Shown: positions 1-4,879 of the stretch, piece after piece
Numbering within the stretch: position 1 is the first letter of the stretch
Layout: each line of letters starts with the position of its first letter
DNA from: an uncultured Chloroflexota bacterium
GTDB taxonomy: Bacteria; Chloroflexota; Anaerolineae; Aggregatilineales; Phototrophicaceae
Direction of reading: 5' to 3'
Length of the DNA: 5,879 bases
Assembly: GCA_937942935.1 (NCBI GenBank)
Contig: CALDGT010001248.1
Span: forward strand, 1 to 5,879
Notes under the pieces: model-generated
What the model was told of the DNA's origin: nothing
Seen by the model: only the letters and a program-made list of their open reading frames with translations
Databases searched by the model: none
Position numbers and translations under genes: made by a program

Positions 1-376
1 TGGTGAATAATTCTTGTCCGCGTGCGACTTGTTCTGAGCTATAGGCGCTGGTCGTCACTTGTTGAGCAGAATTATCGGTTGTGGCTGGCACATCGGTTGG
101 GCTAGGTGGTTGTGTCGGCAGGATAGTTGCGGTGGGTGGGGCTGGAGTAATGGTTGGCGCGGGGGTTTGTGTCGGCGGGATAGTTGCGGTGGGCGGAATG
201 GATGTGAATGTCGGCTCAATTCGCGCCACAGCAAGCGGATTGGCGGGTGCGTCGCTGGAATGAAAATTATTTGAGCCTGTCGCAACTATCACCATCGTGA
301 TAACGAATGCGATGACGAAAATTGCGCCTGCGGATGTGTTTAATGCTTCATTTGGGTCTTTTACTGGTTGTGACAT
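1..376 (-). CDS. Membrane-anchored protein with Pro/Thr linker, probable c-type cytochrome (3' end off the window)
   Basis: Only the first 125 codons are present; the frame stays open to the left edge. The order is a short cytoplasmic N-terminus (1-16), one hydrophobic helix (about 17-33, uncleaved-anchor type), then a long extracytoplasmic linker (about 34-110) dominated by Pro, Thr and Ala, including two copies of a 19-residue repeat. The last residues, SSEQVARGQELFT (113-125), match the opening helix that precedes the CxxCH haem motif in class I cytochromes c, where V-x-x-G-x-x-L-F is common. The haem motif itself lies beyond the edge, so the assignment is a prediction. As the next gene in a nos operon, a tethered monohaem cytochrome would be a natural electron donor to the CuA site of NosZ. 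The flexible linker would let the haem reach a nearby enzyme. Alternatively it could be any anchored extracytoplasmic domain. Confidence 0.7.
   Translation of the reverse strand, partial: MSQPVKDPNEALNTSAGAIFVIAFVITMVIVATGSNNFHSSDAPANPLAVARIEPTFTSIPPTATIPPTQTPAPTITPAPPTATILPTQPPSPTDVPATTDNSAQQVTTSAYSSEQVARGQELFT
83..196 (-). repeat. Tandem 57-bp repeat (two copies) encoding a 19-residue Pro/Thr unit
   Basis: Copy one covers 140-196 and copy two 83-139, in frame within the cytochrome-like gene. The encoded units are PPTATIPPTQTPAPTITPA (residues 61-79) and PPTATILPTQPPSPTDVPA (80-98), with 14 of 19 positions identical. At DNA level the 29-bp blocks at 168-196 and 111-139 differ at only two positions. 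This looks like linker growth by tandem duplication. Confidence 0.85.
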
Positions 377-385
377 CGTTCAATT

Positions 386-389
386 TCCT
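386..389 (-). promoter_or_regulatory. Weak ribosome binding site of the anchored cytochrome-like gene
   Basis: AGGA on the minus strand lies 9 nt before the ATG at 376, inside the 35-bp spacer (377-411) after the lipoprotein stop. That spacer holds nothing else I could recognise. Confidence 0.45.
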
Positions 390-411
390 AGCATAATTAC
401 CGATAAATAAA

Positions 412-867
412 TCAGTTCGATGGTGTTGCTTCTTCTGTTGCCCGCCCATGTTGGTTGATAATGCTCCCACTAGAGACGGCTTCGACAAAATAATTCACGG
501 TTTTTTCGACTTTGCCCCCATTATTAGGCAATTGGGCGCTGATGGTAACAACCCAACCGCCCCCCATCGTCCATTCAAACGGTACACGATACTCGCCGTT
601 GGTGCTGGCGCTCACCTCGCGGTCAACAGGCGACATGCCTGCATGATCCATATCACCATGCACCTTGAGCGTTGCCCCATTTATGGCATTTCCGTCACTA
701 TCTTTGAGAGTGACGATGAGTGTGGATTCACCCATGCTTGGCGGATCTGGTTCGATAATGACACTGATTTCAACATTGGTTGTGGGGGTGGTATTATCTG
801 TTTGTCCACCACAAGCCGTTAGGATGGCGATGAGCAACCCTAAGATGACTGCGGTATAAATTTTCAT
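412..867 (-). CDS. YtkA/FixH-like lipoprotein, candidate copper-handling protein
   Basis: Small membrane-anchored lipoprotein of 151 residues. The signal sequence (1-18) ends in the lipobox LTAC, with lipidation expected at Cys19. A short Thr/Asn-rich spacer (20-31) leads to a single beta-sandwich of about 100 residues that resembles the YtkA-like/FixH group: EISVIIEPDPPSMGESTLIVTLKD, then DGNAINGATLKVHGDMDHAGMSPV (58-81), then GEYRVPFEWTMGGGWVVTI (91-109). The stretch HGDMDHAGM (70-78) has two His, two Met and two Asp and is a plausible Cu(I)/Cu(II) site; Met101 and His140 could add to it. The gene overlaps nosY by 4 bp and ends 35 bp before the cytochrome-like gene. It occupies the place where nosL, another copper lipoprotein, often follows nosY, but the NosL fold motifs are not visible. 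The lipoprotein call is firm, the domain call good and copper binding is inference. Confidence 0.8.
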   Translation of the reverse strand: MKIYTAVILGLLIAILTACGGQTDNTTPTTNVEISVIIEPDPPSMGESTLIVTLKDSDGNAINGATLKVHGDMDHAGMSPVDREVSASTNGEYRVPFEWTMGGGWVVTISAQLPNNGGKVEKTVNYFVEAVSSGSIINQHGRATEEATPSN

Positions 868-1718
868 TTGGCAACTCCTTTATAGACGAGCTTTTCTTGG
901 CGCATGAATAAAAACAGGGCAAATCCCAATGGGATGACAATCCAAATCAATAACCCCACCAACAATAGGGGCAACAAAGATGACCCAAATTGGCTAGTGG
1001 CGTATAACCCCGCGGGTCCCAGCACATCCAAATTGGCTTGGATGGTGAGGATGGATGAGAATTTGAACATCTGGAGTGGGTTTAATACAGTCACCCAGAA
1101 GATGGCATCTACAGGCATTTGGGTGGCGATAACTGTCCCCATAATGCCCAAATCGCCGATAAAAACGAGGAATAACCACAAAAATAGTGCGCCACCAAGC
1201 GCGGTTGCGATGCGAAACGAAAATGTAGCGATTAAAAAGCCCAAACTGAGCATCGCTAATGCCAATAGGTATGCCAATATCACCGTGAATAAATAACCGC
1301 CAGCATCTTGAATATTCCCTTGTAATGCCAAGACCATACCCGCCAAGCCAAACCCGAATGTGAGGGTGGTGAATAATGCGCCCGCCACACCGATATATTT
1401 GCTCAGTAATACCTCTACACGGTTCACGGGTTGCGCCAATAAATAGGTGAGTGTCCCGACTTCACGGTCTCCTGCCAAATTGGTCGCGCCGATGGTGAGG
1501 CTAATGAGGGGGATGAACAGCAAGACCAAATTCACAAGGCTGGCGGCGGTACGGTTATAACTGGCGAGTTGCAATTGTGTCCCGCTCGGTTGCGATAACC
1601 CCGATAGCGCCAATGCCAAACCCGCAAATGCGATGGTGAACACGATAAACCACCGATTCCGAAGCGAATCTCGCAATTCTTTGCCTGCGATAATGCGAAT
1701 ATTCCGAAAATCAATCAT
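864..1718 (-). CDS. nosY: NosY, membrane permease subunit of the NosDFY complex
   Basis: ABC-2 family membrane protein that partners NosF; the pair couples ATP hydrolysis to copper-site assembly of NosZ on the outer face. The 284-residue product has about six hydrophobic helices, near 22-44, 59-79, 110-131, 143-166, 172-196 and 246-272. The first cytoplasmic loop carries the family motif AGDREVGTLTYLLAQPVNR (82-100), typical of NosY and related ABC-2 permeases. The N-terminal AGKELRDSLRNRW (11-23) resembles the amphipathic lead-in helix of this group. The start lies within the end of nosF (8-bp overlap), preceded only by a weak AGGA at 9 nt, so translation is probably coupled to nosF. The stop codon overlaps the next gene's ATG (ATGA). 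Confidence 0.94.
   Translation of the reverse strand: MIDFRNIRIIAGKELRDSLRNRWFIVFTIAFAGLALALSGLSQPSGTQLQLASYNRTAASLVNLVLLFIPLISLTIGATNLAGDREVGTLTYLLAQPVNRVEVLLSKYIGVAGALFTTLTFGFGLAGMVLALQGNIQDAGGYLFTVILAYLLALAMLSLGFLIATFSFRIATALGGALFLWLFLVFIGDLGIMGTVIATQMPVDAIFWVTVLNPLQMFKFSSILTIQANLDVLGPAGLYATSQFGSSLLPLLLVGLLIWIVIPLGFALFLFMRQEKLVYKGVAK
875..880 (-). promoter_or_regulatory. Ribosome binding site of the lipoprotein gene
   Basis: AAGGAG on the minus strand, within the last codons of nosY and 7 nt before the ATG at 867. It shows that the lipoprotein gene is translated as a deliberate part of the operon. Confidence 0.75.
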
Positions 1719-2598
1719 GATTCACATCCTGCCCTATCAACAATTCGCCACTCACAAAATCAAAATCTTCAATTGGGATATTGGCTTGTTGCAATGTCCA
1801 CAATGGCACACCTTTTTCGTTACCCGCCACAGGAACAAACACACTATGCCCATTCATTTGATAACGGAATCCGTTTTCATCGAGGGCTTGACGCATATCT
1901 TGATGATGAGTTGGGTTCACCCAAATGCGTAACCACCGATGCAAGCCTAATTTGTCGGTGAGTTCATGAGGCAAACATTCAAATGACAATTTGCCACCCG
2001 CTAATACCAATACTCGACTGGCTAAGACCAGCACTTCATCGAGCCGATGCGACGAAAATACCACTGTTTTGCCCGCCTGATTGAGTATTTTAATCGTGCG
2101 GATAAAATCGCGTTGGGCGGCGACATCTAAATTGGCAGTTGGCTCATCTAATATCAAAATAGGAGGGTCTGCGAGGAGCGCAATCGCTAATGCGAGTCGT
2201 TGTTTCATCCCACCCGATAACATGCTTACCCGTTTGTATTGATGTTGGGTGAGTTGTACCTGTTCTAAGACGGGCATGATACGTGTGGTGGCGACTCGTT
2301 TGAGCTTGGCATAAAAGCGGACTGTTTCGATGATGCTGAGGTCATAAAATTTTGCCTCTTGTGGTACATACCCAATCACCGCCCGCGCCGATTTGCCCGC
2401 TTTGCGAACCGATACCCCGTTCACGGTCAAATCGCCCTCAAAGCCTTGCACCCCCAAAAGGCAACGGATGGCGGTGGTTTTGCCAGCGCCATTTTCGCCC
2501 CATAACGCCACCGATTCTCCTGCTTCGATGGTAAATGTCACATCATCGAGGGCGGTGGTCTTTGCATAACGTTTGGTGAGATGATTGGCAACAATCAT
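1711..2598 (-). CDS. nosF: NosF, ABC transporter ATPase for N2O reductase maturation
   Basis: Cytoplasmic ATPase that powers the NosDFY complex; NosFY is thought to supply the sulfur needed for the CuZ cluster. The 295-residue product has all the nucleotide-binding elements in order: Walker A GENGAGKTT (34-42), Q-loop Gln80 in GYVPQ, signature LSGGMKQR (127-134), Walker B ILILDEP (147-153), D-loop ANLD (155-158) and switch His184 in FSSHR. About 80 residues after the ATPase core form the C-terminal extension seen in NosF and CcmA-like ATPases. The length is usual for the family. Its start overlaps the nosD stop by 4 bp, and its last 8 bp overlap nosY. Sequence alone would only say ABC-2 type ATPase; the neighbours nosD and nosY make NosF the clear call. 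Confidence 0.95.
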   Translation of the reverse strand: MIVANHLTKRYAKTTALDDVTFTIEAGESVALWGENGAGKTTAIRCLLGVQGFEGDLTVNGVSVRKAGKSARAVIGYVPQEAKFYDLSIIETVRFYAKLKRVATTRIMPVLEQVQLTQHQYKRVSMLSGGMKQRLALAIALLADPPILILDEPTANLDVAAQRDFIRTIKILNQAGKTVVFSSHRLDEVLVLASRVLVLAGGKLSFECLPHELTDKLGLHRWLRIWVNPTHHQDMRQALDENGFRYQMNGHSVFVPVAGNEKGVPLWTLQQANIPIEDFDFVSGELLIGQDVNHD

Positions 2599-4046
2599 GA
2601 TTTTGCTCCTTGTGTTTCGTGGGTAGTTATGGGGGCAGTATGATTTAGGCGAATAGGGTAGAGGGTGAACAAGAAAATTGCACCACCAAGACCAAGTAAG
2701 ATGAGTGATACAACCAAAAACGACATAGACGGGGTTGAATCGGTTTGGGCGATGTGTGCGGGGATGGTGTAGTGCATGAGTGGGGCTTCGTCTATGACTT
2801 TGGGGTCTGGGCGCAGCGATGGAAAGGCAACCGCCGCAAAATTGAGGGACTGGCTGGCAGGAGAATAGGTAAAGAGGCGCAATAGGGGATATTCGTCGGT
2901 CAGGCTTTCAAATAATTTTTCTACCCGATACGAGACATTGCCAATACCATCGCCATCGCTATCGTACCCCACATAATCGCTCCAATAATTGCCGACGCCA
3001 TCTACTTGCCACATATTTTTGAGCAAATTGCCACGCCCAAGTGTGCTGGCTTGTTGAAGATTATCTATGAAAGCATTTCCCTGAAACGCATTCCGCGCCA
3101 CCGATGGAAGCGCACTCACACCAACATCGTTATACGCAAAAAAATTGCCCTTAAACAAGGTAATTATATCGGGCAACATGGGTGAATTATCGATATATAC
3201 CCCCGATTGGTTGCCGATGACGGCATTATTTTCGACTGAGAGATAATTAGAATCTTTGAAGGCAATACCATAGCCGCTTGCGCCACGATTCCATAAAATG
3301 GAATTATCGCGGGCGGTGATATTCTCTGAATACATCATATAAATGCCCACCGAGTTATAACGTATGGTGTTGTTTTGGATGGTGGCATTATCGCTATACA
3401 TAAAATGCAAGCCATATAAATTGGATTCGATGATATTATTTTGAATGATGATGCCATCGGTATACCAAATCAATGTATCTCTGCAATTGGTGATGGTGTT
3501 GCCATCTAACAAAAGATTTTTGCTATACCACACGCGCATTCCATCACCTCGCCGAGAAATGTCGAGGTCATGACACCGCACCGTATTATTCTGGGCGATA
3601 CCGTTATCGGCGGCGGCGAAATAAATGCCATATAACACATCTTCAACGATATTATTTATCACGCGCACATTGCTGGCTTGCACCACCACACCTGTATCTT
3701 CTGTGACAATACTGATGCCAGAATTGCGGATGATGAAGCCTTCGAGGTGAACATCGGGCGCGGTGATGATGACCAAACTACCTTTGCCATTGCCATCAAT
3801 CACAGGGCTATCAATGCCCAATAAGGTCACACTTTTTTCGATGTATAATGGCGCGGAATATACTCCACCATGCACTTCTATCGTATCGCCCACATTTGCC
3901 AAGGCTAATGCCGATTCAATTGTCACATAATCGCCATCGGGTGCGACCACATATATGGTGTTGGCGTGTGCCATATTCCCCCACCCCCAAATGAGGATAA
4001 AGCAAAAAAAACAAGCAATCATGTGAGGGATGCGGTTAAATAACAT
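2595..4046 (-). CDS. nosD: NosD, extracytoplasmic beta-helix protein for CuZ maturation
   Basis: NosD works with the NosFY ABC transporter to assemble the copper-sulfur CuZ cluster of NosZ outside the cytoplasm. The 483-residue product starts with a signal peptide (1-28; hydrophobic core 10-22; likely cut after Ala-His-Ala). A right-handed parallel beta-helix of the CASH/NosD type follows, with many imperfect rungs of the form N-x-I-x-x-N-x-x-G-I-x between about 95 and 330, for example YGIYFAAADNG, YGLHFMYSDN and VGIYMMYSEN. The NosD hallmark NYWSDYVGYDSDGDGIGN is at 353-370. After a linker, a hydrophobic helix at about 442-462 is followed by a short tail with Arg466, suggesting a C-terminal membrane anchor. 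Classical proteobacterial NosD is, as I recall, a soluble periplasmic protein, so this anchor fits a cell without a periplasm. The stop overlaps the nosF start by 4 bp (ATGA), implying coupled translation. Confidence 0.95.
   Translation of the reverse strand: MLFNRIPHMIACFFCFILIWGWGNMAHANTIYVVAPDGDYVTIESALALANVGDTIEVHGGVYSAPLYIEKSVTLLGIDSPVIDGNGKGSLVIITAPDVHLEGFIIRNSGISIVTEDTGVVVQASNVRVINNIVEDVLYGIYFAAADNGIAQNNTVRCHDLDISRRGDGMRVWYSKNLLLDGNTITNCRDTLIWYTDGIIIQNNIIESNLYGLHFMYSDNATIQNNTIRYNSVGIYMMYSENITARDNSILWNRGASGYGIAFKDSNYLSVENNAVIGNQSGVYIDNSPMLPDIITLFKGNFFAYNDVGVSALPSVARNAFQGNAFIDNLQQASTLGRGNLLKNMWQVDGVGNYWSDYVGYDSDGDGIGNVSYRVEKLFESLTDEYPLLRLFTYSPASQSLNFAAVAFPSLRPDPKVIDEAPLMHYTIPAHIAQTDSTPSMSFLVVSLILLGLGGAIFLFTLYPIRLNHTAPITTHETQGAKS
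2606..2611 (-). promoter_or_regulatory. Ribosome binding site of nosF
   Basis: AAGGAG on the minus strand, inside the 3' end of nosD and 7 nt before the ATG at 2598. It is a strong site and fixes the nosF start. Confidence 0.75.
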
Positions 4047-4049
4047 GAT

Positions 4050-4718
4050 TTATTTGCTCCTCGCAAGGCGGTTGACCACCAACAAGCGGAATAACAATGC
4101 CACCAAAACCAACCCTGTTGCGCTGATGGCTAAAATCCACCCACTATCTACATAAGCAATCGTTTTGAATTGCCCGATGGTGCTTTCACCGAGTACCAAC
4201 GGGGTGAATGGTTTGATAGATGTAGATAGTGGTGCGTATGGGTCGAGGTTTTGCCCATAATGATTGAGCCAAAAAGCGAGGTCTCCCAAAAATACAAATG
4301 GAAAGGTGAGCGCAGGTACAGCCAATACCCACACAAAACGGCGTTGGATGAAGGCGACAATGATGAGGGAAATTGCCATCACAATCACGCCCGGTATGGC
4401 GATTTGGCGCTCAATTGGGGCGGCTCCATATAAGGAAGCCATGCCGATATAATGATTGAGGTTATCTATTTCGCGCACTTCATCTAATTTGGTCGTCTCG
4501 TCATCTGCCATCCGATTTACAAAGAGATGAATTTCTAGCCCACCCGGATATTGAGGGGCTTCAAGAATCATCCCCCAATAGGGCAAATTGATAGAGACCA
4601 ACAATAAGGCGGCGGCAATCGTGAACAAGAGGTGTGGAATCCATTTTAATACAACGAGTGCTGATGCTGGTTTTTTTGTCTCGGTTACGGTTTCAATCGT
4701 TTTCATTTGTGTTGCCAT
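4050..4718 (-). CDS. nosB: NosB-like membrane protein of a clade II nos cluster
   Basis: Predicted integral membrane protein of 222 residues with about four helices, near 24-45, 107-125, 128-150 and 192-215. Between the first two lies a roughly 60-residue hydrophilic loop containing PQYPGGLEIHLFVNRM (55-70) and EIDNLNHYIGM (83-93). This Gly-Gly-Leu...Asn-His-Tyr-Ile-Gly-Met pattern is what I recall from the membrane protein encoded next to nosZ in atypical clusters. Known background: nosB directly follows nosZ in clade II clusters such as that of Wolinella succinogenes, where it is required for N2O respiration, but its biochemical role is unknown. His64, His89, Met70, Met93 and His153 are possible metal ligands, which is inference only. 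A second loop (about 151-190) is rich in Pro, Thr and Ser. The stop lies 3 bp before nosD, so the two are surely co-transcribed. The symbol rests on position and motif, not on an alignment. Confidence 0.75.
   Translation of the reverse strand: MATQMKTIETVTETKKPASALVVLKWIPHLLFTIAAALLLVSINLPYWGMILEAPQYPGGLEIHLFVNRMADDETTKLDEVREIDNLNHYIGMASLYGAAPIERQIAIPGVIVMAISLIIVAFIQRRFVWVLAVPALTFPFVFLGDLAFWLNHYGQNLDPYAPLSTSIKPFTPLVLGESTIGQFKTIAYVDSGWILAISATGLVLVALLFRLLVVNRLARSK
4057..4062 (-). promoter_or_regulatory. Ribosome binding site of nosD
   Basis: GAGGAG on the minus strand lies inside the last codons of the nosB-like gene, 10 nt before the nosD ATG at 4046. It supports the first Met, which gives a complete signal peptide, over Met9. 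Confidence 0.65.
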
Positions 4719-4879
4719 TTTTTATATCCTCTTACTGTTTATGTTTGTTTTATTTTTGCCAGAGGCGTATTTACCACCTAGCCCCCATTCCCTGTGGCAA
4801 TGAGGGGTATGGGATGGTGGGGTGTAAAAGATTACCCCCATCATCGCTGATGCTGAGCTAGGTGTGGTTAGTCTTTAGC
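4719..4879. other. Intergenic gap between nosZ and the nosB-like gene
   Basis: This 161-bp non-coding stretch is the only sizeable gap in the window. On the transcribed strand it could form a bulged stem at 4813-4842: arms GATG/CATC plus GGGGT/ACCCC, a 2-nt bulge and a 10-nt loop. No T-run follows it in the direction of transcription, so it is not a standard intrinsic terminator; it could be a 3'-end stabiliser or processing site for the nosZ message. The part nearest the next gene is A-rich on the transcribed strand and ends in a ribosome binding site. I saw no convincing -35/-10 pair and no FNR/CRP-type TTGAT-N4-ATCAA palindrome. Confidence 0.5.
4727..4733 (-). promoter_or_regulatory. Ribosome binding site of the nosB-like gene
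   Basis: AAGAGGA on the minus strand lies 8 nt before the ATG at 4718. It supports this start over the internal Met5, which has no comparable site. Confidence 0.65.

Noticed and set aside
59..285. Overlapping short open frames on both strands (59-274 plus, 81-263 plus, 55-285 minus) with Gly/Cys- or Pro/His-rich products
   Set aside because: They are shadows of the repeated Pro/Thr linker read in other frames; low-complexity composition and no ribosome binding site.
448..822. 124-codon plus-strand frame
   Set aside because: It lies antisense to the well-supported lipoprotein gene and has no domain signal.
2940..3740. Many similar short AT-rich motifs that look like dispersed DNA repeats
   Set aside because: They encode the repeated beta-helix rungs of NosD and are explained by the protein fold; spacing is not constant enough for a CRISPR or satellite.
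4804..4822. Possible G-quadruplex on the plus strand (G-runs of 4, 3, 2 and 4)
   Set aside because: One run has only two G's and the RNA made here carries the C-rich strand, so support is weak.
4813..4842. Intrinsic terminator after nosZ
   Set aside because: The stem is bulged, with a 10-nt loop, and no T-run follows on the transcribed strand.
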